The notes: generated by a model not told the origin, from the letters alone. 64,000 bases of DNA from Hathewaya limosa (GCF_030815255.1 NZ_JAUSWN010000010.1:45620-109619); one strand, 5' to 3'; positions 1 through 9,647 are shown, numbered from the stretch's first letter. A program made the numbers and translations.

Positions 1-2
1 CA

Positions 3-704
3 ATAATAAATTATCTTTTCGTATTCCTTTTAATTAACATTGTAATTAAAGGTAAAATTAAGAGAAAAACTTTAGTTATATTTACAGTTTTTAGTGCATG
101 TGCTTTTGTGATTATTTACCTAAAGTTAGGATATATTAATACTAAATTAATGGATATATATAATGGTCCTTTAGGAAGAATAATATTTACTCAAATAGCT
201 ACTTTATTTTTACATGTGGATTTATTTCCTATGTATATACCATTTTTACAAGGTAGAAGTTTTGCACCTACGATTTTAAATATTTTTTCTCCGGGAGCTA
301 CATATATTAGATCAGGAAGGGCGGTTATGAAATTTTATAGTCCTGAAAAAGTAGTAGGTGGTACTGCTGGAGTTATGAATACATTATTTATAGGAGAGGC
401 ATATGCAAATTTTGGCATGCCAGGCGTGATATTTGGAACTCTATATGTAGGAATATTATTTGAACTTGTATATCTTTTCTTTATCAAAAGAGAAAAGACA
501 CCTATTAATATAGTTATGTATATATTCCTAACATCTACTTTAGTATCTTCTTCACAAGGAGGATTTGTTGATTATATCTATAGTTTTAGCACTATAAGTT
601 CAATAGTATTACTTGTACTTATACTTTTATCATCTAAAATTTTATTAGAAAGGGGATATTTTCAAAATATAGTAGATAAACTAGAAAAATTTAATTCTAA
701 GTAG
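3..704 (+). CDS. Polysaccharide repeat-unit polymerase-like membrane protein (5' partial)
   Basis: The reading frame is open from the left edge, so the gene begins before the window; the GTG at 108 is internal to a continuous hydrophobic frame and is not taken as the start. What remains is the C-terminal part of a polytopic membrane protein: hydrophobic segments alternate with a polar extracytoplasmic stretch (GGTAGVMNTLFIGEAYANFG), and the C-terminus ends in a transmembrane helix followed by a basic tail. The GEAYANFGMPG stretch and layout resemble oligosaccharide repeat-unit polymerases (Wzy type). The gene heads a run of glycosyltransferase genes, which fits a polymerase of a surface polysaccharide. 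The exact family cannot be proven from a fragment. Confidence 0.6.
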   Translation: MINYLFVFLLINIVIKGKIKRKTLVIFTVFSACAFVIIYLKLGYINTKLMDIYNGPLGRIIFTQIATLFLHVDLFPMYIPFLQGRSFAPTILNIFSPGATYIRSGRAVMKFYSPEKVVGGTAGVMNTLFIGEAYANFGMPGVIFGTLYVGILFELVYLFFIKREKTPINIVMYIFLTSTLVSSSQGGFVDYIYSFSTISSIVLLVLILLSSKILLERGYFQNIVDKLEKFNSK

Positions 705-735
705 TAAAAATAATTAAATTAAAGGACTGATTAAT

Positions 736-1863
736 TTGGAATGTAAAAGATGCATTTTTCATGTTCCATACAAAATTAATAAAGAAGTAACTTCTGGGAC
801 TAATATTAGACCTATTAAAATGATAGATGGATTTAAATTAAATGGATATAAGGTTGATATTATAGAGGGATATGGTGAAAAAAGAAAGAATGCTATAGAA
901 GAAATTAAGAATAATATAAAACAAGGTATTAAGTATGATTTTGTATATAGTGAAAGTTCTACTATGCCTACTCAATTAACTGAAAAAAACCATATACCTA
1001 AATATCCATTTTTAGATTTTGGATTTTTAAAGTTTTGTAAGGATAACCTTATTCCAATAGGATTATTTTATCGAGATATACATTGGAAATTTCCACAATA
1101 TAAAAATTCAGTAAACATAGTAAAACAATTAGTGTCTAAAGTTTTTTATGAATATGATTTAAAAAAATATAGACAATTAATAGATGTATTATATTTACCA
1201 TCTAATAAAATGTTTAAGTATTTGGATATAGATTTTAATGGACAAATTTATGATCTTCCACCAGGAACTGAACAAATAGATCTAACTTTTTATGGGTGTA
1301 AAAATGAAGATGCTTCTAAATTAATTAAGCTCTTTTATGTAGGTGGAATTAATGAGGAATTATATAATCTCAAATTATTATTTAAAGCTGTCAAAGAAAA
1401 TAAAAATTTATTTTTAACACTATGTTGTAGAGAAAATGAATGGGAAAATAATAAACAGGAATATGAAGAGTATTTAAATGATAGAATAAATATTATTCAT
1501 AAAAAGGGAGAAGAACTTATCTCAATAGCTAGAAATTCCGATATTATGAACTTATATATAAAGCCTACAGCCTATTGGGAATTTGCTATGCCTGTTAAGT
1601 TATTTACTTACTTATCTTATGAGAAACCTATGTTAGGAGTAAAGAATACTTCAGCAGGAGATTTCATTGAGAAAAATAATATAGGATGGAGTATTGAATA
1701 TAACTTTGAGTCTATAAACGAATTTTTTAAAGGTTTATCTAGAGAGCATATAAAAGAAAAGGAAGGGAATCTTCCTTTAATTTGTGAAAATAACACTTGG
1801 AAAAGTAGAGCTAAAAAAGTTATAGAAGATTTGAATAACTTTTCTCGTAATGGAGGAGTATAA
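736..1863 (+). CDS. Glycosyltransferase, GT-B-like, surface polysaccharide cluster
   Basis: A 375-residue soluble protein with no signal peptide. The start is a TTG at 736 with AAAGGA about nine bases upstream; no in-frame ATG fits. The C-terminal half has the usual GT-B acceptor/donor layout: a beta strand LFYVGGINEELY opening the donor domain near residue 200, and a late PVKLFTYLSYEKPMLG block where retaining GT4 enzymes carry the nucleotide-sugar binding E-x7-E region, here divergent. The N-terminal half (a ribosyl-like RDIHWKFPQYK stretch) is less recognisable. The stop codon touches the start of the next glycosyltransferase, so the two are probably co-translated. Donor and acceptor sugars cannot be read from the sequence. 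Confidence 0.6.
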   Translation: MECKRCIFHVPYKINKEVTSGTNIRPIKMIDGFKLNGYKVDIIEGYGEKRKNAIEEIKNNIKQGIKYDFVYSESSTMPTQLTEKNHIPKYPFLDFGFLKFCKDNLIPIGLFYRDIHWKFPQYKNSVNIVKQLVSKVFYEYDLKKYRQLIDVLYLPSNKMFKYLDIDFNGQIYDLPPGTEQIDLTFYGCKNEDASKLIKLFYVGGINEELYNLKLLFKAVKENKNLFLTLCCRENEWENNKQEYEEYLNDRINIIHKKGEELISIARNSDIMNLYIKPTAYWEFAMPVKLFTYLSYEKPMLGVKNTSAGDFIEKNNIGWSIEYNFESINEFFKGLSREHIKEKEGNLPLICENNTWKSRAKKVIEDLNNFSRNGGV

Positions 1864-2943
1864 ATGAAAATATGTTATTTATCAGATGCAAGTAGCATAC
1901 ATACTAAAAAATTCTGTTATTTTTTTAAGGAAAAGGGGTATGATGTTCATGTAATTTCTTTAAATTATGGAGAAATTGAAGGAGTAGAAGTTCATACTTT
2001 TAATGTTAACAAGGATAAGATGCAAACAGGAAGTAATGCATCTAAGTTAGAATATATAAAGTATTTTAATAAAGTTAAAAAACTTGTTAAGGAAATTGAA
2101 CCTGATATTTTACATGCACACTATGCTACTAGTTATGGACTTTTAGGTAGCCTATGTAATTTTCATCCTTATGTAGTATCTGTTTGGGGTAGTGATGTTT
2201 TTGATTTTCCTAAAGGTAGTACAATAAAGAGAAAACTATTAGAATATAACTTAAAAAAGGCAGATGTTATAATGTCTACTAGCAAAGTAATGGCTAGAGA
2301 AACTAAGTTATATACTAATAAAACAATTGAAATTACACCTTTTGGTGTTGATATCGATATGTTTAAACCAAATGATAAGCGATATGATAAAAAAGAGTAT
2401 ATTACGGTAGGTACAGTAAAAACTTTAGAAGCTAAGTATGGAATAGAGTATTTAATTAAAGCCTTTTCAAAAGTAAGTGAAAAATACAATAACTTAAAGT
2501 TAGAGATTGCTGGAGACGGTAGTCAAAAGGAATATTTACTTGAACTATGTAAGAAATTAAATATTTATGATAATGTTAAATTTTTGGGATTTATAAATAG
2601 AGAACAAGTTGTAGAGGCATTTAATAGATTTGATATTACTGTATTTCCATCTACTTTAGATAGTGAAAGTTTTGGAGTGGCAGCAGTAGAGGCAGAGGCT
2701 TGTGGAAGTGCAACAATAGTTTCTAATGTTGGAGGATTGCCGGAAGCAACTAATCCTGATGTTAGTAGTATAGTAGTTCCAAAAGAAGATGAAGAGGAAC
2801 TAGCTAAAGCATTAGAAAAGTTAATTGTAGATGAAAATTTGAGAATTGAAATGGGCAAGCAAGGAAGAATTTTTGCAGAAAAAAATTATAATATTAAAGA
2901 TAATTTTAATAAAGTAGATAAAATTTATAAGACCCTATGTTAG
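1864..2943 (+). CDS. Glycosyltransferase family 4
   Basis: A 359-residue GT-B glycosyltransferase. It opens with the family signature KICYLSDASSIHTKKF, has HAHYATSYG near residue 80, the HAHY/WGSD strand (VSVWGSDVFDFP), a donor-domain GDGSQKEYL motif, and the E-x7-E region in FGVAAVEAEACGSATIVSN typical of retaining GT4 enzymes. It starts directly after the stop of the preceding gene behind GGAGGAG. It probably adds one sugar of the surface polysaccharide repeat unit on the cytoplasmic face of the membrane. The sugar specificity is not predictable. Confidence 0.85.
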   Translation: MKICYLSDASSIHTKKFCYFFKEKGYDVHVISLNYGEIEGVEVHTFNVNKDKMQTGSNASKLEYIKYFNKVKKLVKEIEPDILHAHYATSYGLLGSLCNFHPYVVSVWGSDVFDFPKGSTIKRKLLEYNLKKADVIMSTSKVMARETKLYTNKTIEITPFGVDIDMFKPNDKRYDKKEYITVGTVKTLEAKYGIEYLIKAFSKVSEKYNNLKLEIAGDGSQKEYLLELCKKLNIYDNVKFLGFINREQVVEAFNRFDITVFPSTLDSESFGVAAVEAEACGSATIVSNVGGLPEATNPDVSSIVVPKEDEEELAKALEKLIVDENLRIEMGKQGRIFAEKNYNIKDNFNKVDKIYKTLC

Positions 2944-2954
2944 GAGTGAGATAT

Positions 2955-4007
2955 ATGAAAATAATAACGGTTGTTGGCGCTCGTCCACAGTTTATTAAAG
3001 CTGCGGCAGTATCTAATGTTATTAGAAAAGAACATGAAGAAATTCTTATACATACAGGACAACATTATGATGAAAATATGTCTAAGATTTTTTTTGAAGA
3101 GTTAGGAATACCTAAGCCAGATTATAACCTATGTGTAGGTTCAGGTGGTCATGGTAATCAAACAGGAAAGATGTTAATAGAGCTTGAAAAAATATATTTA
3201 GAAGAAAAACCGGATTTAGTTTTGGTTTATGGTGATACTAATTCCACTTTAGCAGGAGCTCTATGTGCCAGTAAGTTATTAATACCAGTAGCACATGTAG
3301 AGGCTGGTCTAAGAAGCTTCAATATGAATATGCCAGAAGAGCAAAATAGAATTTTAACAGATCATATTTCTAAATATCTTTTTGTTCCTACAAAAACGGC
3401 TGAAGAAAATCTTAGTAATGAGGGAATTATTAAGGGTGTACATAATGTAGGAGATGTAATGTTTGATGCGGTTTTACATTTTAAAAAACTTGCAGAAGAA
3501 AAATCAAATATTTTAAAAGATCTTAGTATAGAAAAAGGAAGTTATATTTTAACTACAATTCATAGAGCGGAAAATACTAATGATATTAATAGACTTAAAA
3601 ATATCATTGAAGCTTTAAATGAAAGTGGTAAAAAAATAATATTACCATTGCATCCTAGAACAAGAAAATATATGCTTGATTATGGATTAAAATTCAATGA
3701 AAATATTAAGGTTATAGATCCAGTTGGATATTTAGATATGATAACATTGGAAATGCATTCACAAAAGATAGTTACAGATAGTGGCGGAGTTCAAAAGGAA
3801 GCATTCTTTATGAACAAACCATGTGTTACTATGAGAGATGAAACAGAATGGGTTGAAACCGTTCAAAATGGATGGAATATAATTGTAGGAACTAATAAAG
3901 AAAAGATATTAGATGCCATAGTAAATTTTGTTCCAAGGGAAGAGCAAAAAGATATATTTGGAGACGGGCACGCTGCAGATAAAATACTTAATTTAATTAA
4001 TAGTTAG
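2955..4007 (+). CDS. wecB: UDP-N-acetylglucosamine 2-epimerase (non-hydrolysing)
   Basis: Interconverts UDP-GlcNAc and UDP-ManNAc to feed ManNAc-containing wall or capsular polysaccharide. The 350-residue protein shows the family motifs VGARPQFIK at the N-terminus, HTGQHYDENMS, GDTNSTLAGA, HVEAGLRS, TIHRAENT, LPLHPRTRKY and TDSGGVQKEA. I place the start at ATG 2955, which has AGGAGTGAG at 2942-2950 just upstream; an in-frame ATG at 2937 would overlap the previous gene and has no ribosome binding site. It lies between two glycosyltransferases and supports a later WecG/TagA-type ManNAc transferase at 7369-8094. Confidence 0.93.
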   Translation: MKIITVVGARPQFIKAAAVSNVIRKEHEEILIHTGQHYDENMSKIFFEELGIPKPDYNLCVGSGGHGNQTGKMLIELEKIYLEEKPDLVLVYGDTNSTLAGALCASKLLIPVAHVEAGLRSFNMNMPEEQNRILTDHISKYLFVPTKTAEENLSNEGIIKGVHNVGDVMFDAVLHFKKLAEEKSNILKDLSIEKGSYILTTIHRAENTNDINRLKNIIEALNESGKKIILPLHPRTRKYMLDYGLKFNENIKVIDPVGYLDMITLEMHSQKIVTDSGGVQKEAFFMNKPCVTMRDETEWVETVQNGWNIIVGTNKEKILDAIVNFVPREEQKDIFGDGHAADKILNLINS

Positions 4008-4025
4008 TATAAAGAAGGTGACAAA

Positions 4026-5246
4026 ATGAAAATCTTATTTTTAACTCAATATTGTCCTCCAGAGGTTGGGGCGCCCCAAAATAGAATATTTGAGTTTGCA
4101 AAACAATTAAAAAAATTTGGACATGAGGTTACTATATTAACAGCAATGCCTAATTATCCTAAAGGCGAAATTTTTGAAGAATACAGAGGTAAGAAATTAG
4201 TTAAAGAAGAAATAGATGGCATTAAAATTGTAAGAACAAGTATATATGCTACAAAATCAAAATCTTTTACTAAGAGATTACGAAACTATCTTTCTTTTAC
4301 ATTTTCTTCCGTATTAACAGGTTGTAAGCATATAGAAGAACAGGATGTAGTTATTACAGAATCACCACCATTATTTTTAGGATGGTCAGGATATGTAATT
4401 GCTAAACGAAAAAAAGCAAAGTTCATATTTAATGTTTCTGATTTATGGCCAGAATCAGCAGTAAAATTGGATGTATTACATAATAAGGCACTTATAAAAG
4501 CTTCAACATGGCTTGAAGAGTTTTGCTATAAAAAGGCTGCAGCAGTAACAGGGCAAACACAAGGAATAGTAGATAACATAGTTGGAAGAGGATTTGAAAA
4601 AGAAAAAGTTCATCTAATAACTAATGGGGTAGATACTGAATTTTTTAAACCAGAGAATAGGGATGAAGAATTTAGAAAAAAAATAGGTATAGAAAATAAA
4701 TTTGCCTTATGCTATGCAGGAATTCATGGGTTGGCACAAGGACTAGAAGTAATAGTGAATGCAGCTGAAATTTTAAAAGATAAAAAGGATATACAGTTTG
4801 TATTTATCGGTGACGGACCTGAAAAACAAAAACTTATAGATATGACTAAAGAAAAAGGATTAAATAATATAACATTTTTACCAGTACAACTTAAACCTAA
4901 TATGCCAAGAATAATAGCATCAATGGACGGAACTATTATTCCATTAAAGAAACTTGATATTTTTAAAGGTGCACTTCCTTCAAAAATGTTTGAAGCACTA
5001 TCTTCTGAATTACCTATTGTTTTAGCAGTAGAAGGAGAAGCAGAAAAACTTATAAATAATGCTAAGGCAGGTATTGTTGTGGAACCTGAGAATTCTCAAG
5101 AAATAGCTGATGCAGTTTTAAAGTTATATGAAGATAAAAAACTAAGAAAAGAATTAGGTGCAAATGGTAGAAAATATGTTAAAGAAAATTATTCTAGAGA
5201 AAGTATCACTAGAAAATTAGAAAATATATTATTAAATCTTAAGTAG
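4026..5246 (+). CDS. Glycosyltransferase family 4, WbuB-like
   Basis: A 406-residue GT4 enzyme. The N-terminus (FLTQYCPPEVGAPQNRIFEF, then TAMPNYPKGEI) matches what I know of the WbuB subgroup, in which members are proposed to transfer amino-deoxy sugars such as FucNAc in O-antigen assembly. Later motifs are TESPPLFLGWSG, VSDLWPESAV, TNGVDTEFFKPE, the donor-domain GDGPEKQKL and the E-containing loop at PSKMFEALSSELPIV. It follows wecB by 18 bases with an AAGGTGA site, and is followed by a hairpin terminator, so it closes the first transcription block of the cluster. Confidence 0.85.
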   Translation: MKILFLTQYCPPEVGAPQNRIFEFAKQLKKFGHEVTILTAMPNYPKGEIFEEYRGKKLVKEEIDGIKIVRTSIYATKSKSFTKRLRNYLSFTFSSVLTGCKHIEEQDVVITESPPLFLGWSGYVIAKRKKAKFIFNVSDLWPESAVKLDVLHNKALIKASTWLEEFCYKKAAAVTGQTQGIVDNIVGRGFEKEKVHLITNGVDTEFFKPENRDEEFRKKIGIENKFALCYAGIHGLAQGLEVIVNAAEILKDKKDIQFVFIGDGPEKQKLIDMTKEKGLNNITFLPVQLKPNMPRIIASMDGTIIPLKKLDIFKGALPSKMFEALSSELPIVLAVEGEAEKLINNAKAGIVVEPENSQEIADAVLKLYEDKKLRKELGANGRKYVKENYSRESITRKLENILLNLK

Positions 5247-5265
5247 TTTGGGTATTTTAACTAAT

Positions 5266-5292
5266 AGGGGTTGAAATTTTCAACCTCTTTTT
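5266..5292 (+). terminator. Rho-independent terminator after the first polysaccharide block
   Basis: A G-rich arm (AGGGGTTGAA) pairs with TTCAACCTC, followed by a run of T at 5287-5292. It sits 20 bases past the stop of the WbuB-like gene and ahead of a new promoter at 5313-5341. Confidence 0.7.
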
Positions 5293-5312
5293 CAATATTA
5301 GTTAAAATTTAA

Positions 5313-5341
5313 TTGTAAAAAAATAATATTTTTGCTATATT
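5313..5341 (+). promoter_or_regulatory. Candidate SigA promoter for the sugar transferase gene
   Basis: TTGTAA at 5313-5318 and TATATT at 5336-5341 are separated by 17 bases. It lies between a terminator and the ribosome binding site AGGAGG of the next gene, which makes a promoter likely here. Confidence 0.5.
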
Positions 5342-5377
5342 AAAAGGGTATAAATTGAAAAAATATAGGAGGAAATT

Positions 5378-6031
5378 ATGGAAAAGAACTTGCCGAGTAT
5401 AGACATTATAAATGATATTAAAAAGAAGAAGGTTCAATTTATTATAAAAAGAATTTTAGATTTTCTACTATCTCTTATAGGTATAGTTATATTAATACCT
5501 TTATACCTTATATTATATGTTGCTATAAAAGTTGATTCTAAAGGACCAGCAATATTTAAACAAATTAGGGTAGGAAAAGATGGAAAAAACTTTACTATAT
5601 ATAAATTTAGAACAATGATTGTTAATGCAGACAAAAAATCAGAACTTAAAATAAATCCAGAGGACTTAGGTAATTTTGTATTCCAAAGCAAGTCTGATAA
5701 TAGAATTACAAAAGTAGGAAGTTTTTTAAGAAAAACTAGTTTAGATGAACTTCCTCAACTTTTTAATGTTTTAATAGGTAACATGAGTCTTGTAGGACCA
5801 AGACCTGAAATACCTGACGTAGTTAAATATTATCCCAAAGAGTATGCTCAAAGACTTTTAGTAGTACCAGGTATAACTGGACTTGCACAAGTTAGTGGAA
5901 GAGGAGAAATTGAACTTGGGAAAACAGTGTTTTATGATTTAACATACATAAAAAATTTTTCAGTATTCTATGATATAAAAATTTTATTTAAAACTGTAAC
6001 TTCTGTATTAAAAAAAGAAGGAGCATTTTAA
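5378..6031 (+). CDS. Undecaprenyl-phosphate sugar-1-phosphate transferase (initiating transferase)
   Basis: Starts assembly of the repeat unit by moving a sugar-1-phosphate from a UDP-sugar to undecaprenyl phosphate at the membrane. The 217-residue protein is the short single-domain form of the bacterial sugar transferase family (PF02397): one hydrophobic segment near residues 27-49, then the basic KFRTM motif, FLRKTSLDELPQL with the Asp-Glu pair, VGPRPEIP and the PGITGLAQVSGR block. The longer WbaP/WcaJ N-terminal membrane domain is absent. ATG 5378 has AGGAGGAA upstream. The sugar is undetermined. Confidence 0.9.
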   Translation: MEKNLPSIDIINDIKKKKVQFIIKRILDFLLSLIGIVILIPLYLILYVAIKVDSKGPAIFKQIRVGKDGKNFTIYKFRTMIVNADKKSELKINPEDLGNFVFQSKSDNRITKVGSFLRKTSLDELPQLFNVLIGNMSLVGPRPEIPDVVKYYPKEYAQRLLVVPGITGLAQVSGRGEIELGKTVFYDLTYIKNFSVFYDIKILFKTVTSVLKKEGAF

Positions 6032-6061
6032 AAAATTAGATATAATAAATCTTTAAAAGAG

Positions 6062-6095
6062 AGCTTACCTGCATTAAGTTGGTAAGCTTATTTAT
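6062..6095 (+). terminator. Weak hairpin terminator or attenuator
   Basis: AGCTTACC pairs with GGTAAGCT (8 bp, 11-nt loop), followed by TATTTATAATTT. The tail is a poor T tract, so read-through into the next gene is likely. Confidence 0.45.
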
Positions 6096-6140
6096 AATTT
6101 GAAGGGGTTATTAAATAAAAGGTTAGAGAAGGTATGTGGT

Positions 6141-7376
6141 ATGAAAAAAATTTCTTGTTATATTATAAATTTATTATTAATGGTATATTTAATTGTGTAT
6201 CCCTTAGTTCCATTAGATAATAAAATAGGGAAATTTAAGTTTAATCCTGATTATGTATTAATTTTGTTAATTGGTATTATTTTATTAGCTATAATATTTT
6301 GTAAAGAATTTAGAAAAAAAATTTTTTATGGATTAAAAGATTTTTTTACATCTGCTTTAGGGATTACATTGATAATCTTTAATTTGTTAATGTATATGTC
6401 TACTTTGTATGCTATTGATAAAAGAATTACAGTAACTCAAAGCATAAGATTTACATTATATATAGTTATCTTTTTTATTATTTCATATGTAATTAGTGAA
6501 AAAATGATTACTATAGGTGTAACAAAATTAGGTTTTTTAATTTCTATTATAATTAGTTTAAAAGGTATAGTACAATATATAAATTTAAAATTTTTAAATA
6601 AAATTCCTAGGGAAATAAGAGTAGGATCATTTCTTGAAAATCCAAATAACTTAGGCGTATATTTAATATTTTTTATGTTTATTTCTATTACTTTTATATT
6701 TGTTAATCAAGATATTAAAAAAAGAATAATGTACACTATAATTTCTTTTATTTTATTACTAGGAATTATAGTTTGTGGATCAAGAAATGCATTGTTAGCA
6801 TTGTTACTAGGAACTTTCTTGTTAATTTTAACGTACAATAAAAAATATATAATTTTTGGAATAATATTAACGTTAGTTTTATTTATAGCACCAGTAAGTA
6901 GGAATAGAATGATAGAAGTATTTGATGCAGGTCAAAATTCATCAAGAATAAAGATCTGGAAATCAGCTTCATATGTAATTAGGGACAATAAAACTTTAGG
7001 TGTTGGATATGATAATTTTATGATTGTATATCCTGATTATGTGAAGAAATATCCTAAAGAGTTAGAGACTCGTCGTTGGTACCATGCCCAACATCCCCAT
7101 AATATATTTTTAAAGGTACAATCTGAACTAGGTATTTTAGGAACTATATCTTTTTTAGCAATGATAATATCTTCATTGTTTACGGTTAAATTAGCAATTA
7201 AAAATAGTAAAGATAATACAGAAAAATATTTATTAAAAGTTTTAGGTGTAACTTTTATAGTATTTCAGATTATGAATTTAATTGATTGCTATTATAATAT
7301 ACCTAAAATCATGATAACTATGTTTATTATGTTAGGAATTATTAATTTTTATAAAAGGAAGAGAATAAATGAATAA
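6141..7376 (+). CDS. O-antigen ligase/polymerase family membrane protein
   Basis: A polytopic membrane protein of about 411 residues with roughly ten hydrophobic segments and a large extracytoplasmic loop containing the conserved AQHPHNIFL stretch (H-x2-N-x2-L) of the Wzy_C/WaaL superfamily. It probably polymerises lipid-linked repeat units or transfers the glycan to its final acceptor outside the cell. I choose ATG 6141 because AGAAGG lies nine bases upstream; an in-frame TTG at 6099 lacks a ribosome binding site. The 3' end overlaps the next start by eight bases, implying translational coupling. Confidence 0.8.
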   Translation: MKKISCYIINLLLMVYLIVYPLVPLDNKIGKFKFNPDYVLILLIGIILLAIIFCKEFRKKIFYGLKDFFTSALGITLIIFNLLMYMSTLYAIDKRITVTQSIRFTLYIVIFFIISYVISEKMITIGVTKLGFLISIIISLKGIVQYINLKFLNKIPREIRVGSFLENPNNLGVYLIFFMFISITFIFVNQDIKKRIMYTIISFILLLGIIVCGSRNALLALLLGTFLLILTYNKKYIIFGIILTLVLFIAPVSRNRMIEVFDAGQNSSRIKIWKSASYVIRDNKTLGVGYDNFMIVYPDYVKKYPKELETRRWYHAQHPHNIFLKVQSELGILGTISFLAMIISSLFTVKLAIKNSKDNTEKYLLKVLGVTFIVFQIMNLIDCYYNIPKIMITMFIMLGIINFYKRKRINE

Positions 7377-8094
7377 TAACTTTACTAAAATTTTAGGATT
7401 TGATGTATATAATAAGAGCTTTGATGAGGTTATAGATGAAATTTCTAAATATAAAAAGGTAAATATTATTTCAGGAAATCCTGAAGTGTTATATTTAGGA
7501 TTAAAAAATGAAGATATACATAAAAGTTTTATAAGTGAAAATGCTTTAATTATTCCAGATGGGGTAGGAACCATAATGGCATCCAAATTGGTTAAACCAG
7601 TTATAAAAGAAAAAATTGCTGGAATAGATCTTATGAAGACACTTTTACGTAAATGTGAAAAGGAAGAAAAAAGTGTATATTTATTAGGAACATCACAGGA
7701 AACTTTAGATGCATGTATAGTAAATATAAAAAAGAAACATCCTAATTTAAATATTGTAGGAAGTCAAAATGGTTTTTTTGATTTAGATAATGCTGAAGAT
7801 ATTGTGGAAGATATAATAAAGGCAAAACCTTATGCATTATTTGTTGCTATGGGATGTCCAAGACAAGAAACGTTTATATTGCAATATATAGAAAAAATTC
7901 CAGCCACTATATTTATGGGGGTAGGAGGAAGTTTTGATGTTATAGCCGGTAAAGTAAAAAGAGCTCCTAAATGGATGATTAGTTTAGGGTTAGAATGGCT
8001 TTACAGAGTATTTAAAGAACCATATAGAATTAAAAGATTAGGAAGTATACCTAAATTTCTTTGGTTGGTAATTAGAAAGAATAAGGTGAAATAA
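7369..8094 (+). CDS. WecG/TagA/CpsF family glycosyltransferase
   Basis: A 241-residue GT26 enzyme. Family signatures are present: SGNPEVLYLG near residue 35, IPDGVGTIMASKL with the catalytic-region Asp, YLLGTSQETLD, MGCPRQETFI and the C-terminal VGGSFDVIAGKVKRAPKWM. Characterised members (WecG, TagA) add ManNAc or ManNAcA to polyprenyl-diphospho-GlcNAc; the WecB epimerase in the same cluster would supply the ManNAc donor, so this is a consistent but inferred assignment. It overlaps the preceding gene by eight bases and the next by one, with AAAAGGAAGAG as ribosome binding site. Confidence 0.9.
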   Translation: MNNNFTKILGFDVYNKSFDEVIDEISKYKKVNIISGNPEVLYLGLKNEDIHKSFISENALIIPDGVGTIMASKLVKPVIKEKIAGIDLMKTLLRKCEKEEKSVYLLGTSQETLDACIVNIKKKHPNLNIVGSQNGFFDLDNAEDIVEDIIKAKPYALFVAMGCPRQETFILQYIEKIPATIFMGVGGSFDVIAGKVKRAPKWMISLGLEWLYRVFKEPYRIKRLGSIPKFLWLVIRKNKVK

Positions 8095-9629
8095 TGAAAA
8101 GTTCAAAGGTAATTAAGTCTGCCATTATAGTTATGATAGTTACGTTAATTAGCAAGGTTTTAGGTCTTGGTAGAGATATGTTGGTTGCATACAATTTTGG
8201 AGCCGGTGCTTTAAATGATGCTTATAATGTAGCTGTAACTATTCCTGACACAGTATTTACCCTTATAGGTCTTGCTATATCTACTACCTTTATACCTATG
8301 TTAAGTCAAGTTAAGGTAAAAGAAGGCAAAAAATCAATGTTTAAATTTTCTAACAACATAATCACCATATTAACAATTATAGCTATGGTACTTTTTATAT
8401 TAGGAATAATTTTTACAGAAGATATTGTTAAAATTTTTGCTAGCGGATTTGATGATGAAAGAATGAAACTAGCTATTTCATTAACACGAATAAGCTTAAT
8501 TAACATATTATTTTTAAGTGTAAATGCATGTTATACTGCAATGCTTCAGGTATGTGAAGATTTTATTATACCATCAATATTAGGGTTGTTTTTTAATTTA
8601 CCAATAATATTATATTTAATGTTGTTTAAAAATACCAATGTTTTAGGTCTTACTATAGCAAATGTTATTGGAAATGCACTAAGAGTTATAGCACAATTAC
8701 CTTCCTTATTTAAACATGGGTATAGGATTCAACCATTTATTAATTTAAAAGATAAAAGAGTAAAGAGAATTTTGATATTAGTATTACCTGTTATTATAGG
8801 AGCAGGTGCAAATTCGTTAAATATGATAGTTGATAAAAAAATAGCTTCTTACTTAGGTGCAGGAACTATTTCAGCCTTAGATTATGCTCAAAAATTGATT
8901 ATATTTGCTAATACTGCAATTACTACTTCTATAGTTACAGTTATGTATCCATTAATGGCAAATAAAATAAATGAAGATGATAAAGAGGGATTTACGAAGT
9001 ACCTTTTCAAATCTATTGTAATGATTTGTGTATTTTTAATTCCAATAATGATGGCATTTATTTTATTAAAACAAAATATTATATCTTTAGTTTATGGAAG
9101 AGGAAAATTTGATGAAGGAGCCGTAGTATTAACTTCATTAGCATTTTTAGGATATAGTTTCCAATTACCCTTTTATGGAGTTAGAGATATACTGAATTCT
9201 TCCTTATTTTCTATGCAGAAAACTAGGGAAACTACAATAAATGGTGTAATAGGAGTTATGACTAATATTTTATTAAGTTTGGCATTATTTAGGGTTTTAG
9301 GAATTACAGGTATAGCATTAGCCTCTTCTATAGCAGCTGCTGTAACTTCAATATTGTTATTAAGAACAATTAAAAATGTTATAGGAAATTATGATATAGT
9401 TCCTACCATGAAGAAAATTTTAAAGATAATAGTGGCAACTATAATTATGAGTGTAATATTAATATTTATAAAAAATGTTATACTATATAAATTTAGTAAT
9501 CAGCTAGTAATTCTAATTATTAATTTTATTATTGGTGTATTAGTATTTGGTTTTAGTTGTGTACTTTTAAAAGTAGAAGAATTTTATGAAGTTATTAAAA
9601 TGATAAAGAAAAAAATTAAGAAAGCTTAA
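8094..9629 (+). CDS. MurJ/MviN-type lipid-linked glycan flippase
   Basis: A 511-residue polytopic protein with about 14 hydrophobic segments. The N-terminal ISKVLGLGRDMLVAYNFG and DAYNVAVTIPD motifs are diagnostic for the MurJ/MviN branch of the MOP superfamily, which moves lipid II or related lipid-linked sugars across the membrane. Its place inside a polysaccharide operon, with a one-base overlap (TAATG) to the previous gene and no separate Wzx gene in view, suggests it may serve as the repeat-unit flippase here. A second, housekeeping MurJ elsewhere in the genome would strengthen that; this is inference. Confidence 0.88.
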   Translation: MKSSKVIKSAIIVMIVTLISKVLGLGRDMLVAYNFGAGALNDAYNVAVTIPDTVFTLIGLAISTTFIPMLSQVKVKEGKKSMFKFSNNIITILTIIAMVLFILGIIFTEDIVKIFASGFDDERMKLAISLTRISLINILFLSVNACYTAMLQVCEDFIIPSILGLFFNLPIILYLMLFKNTNVLGLTIANVIGNALRVIAQLPSLFKHGYRIQPFINLKDKRVKRILILVLPVIIGAGANSLNMIVDKKIASYLGAGTISALDYAQKLIIFANTAITTSIVTVMYPLMANKINEDDKEGFTKYLFKSIVMICVFLIPIMMAFILLKQNIISLVYGRGKFDEGAVVLTSLAFLGYSFQLPFYGVRDILNSSLFSMQKTRETTINGVIGVMTNILLSLALFRVLGITGIALASSIAAAVTSILLLRTIKNVIGNYDIVPTMKKILKIIVATIIMSVILIFIKNVILYKFSNQLVILIINFIIGVLVFGFSCVLLKVEEFYEVIKMIKKKIKKA

Positions 9630-9647
9630 TTTAATTAGGAGGTAAAT

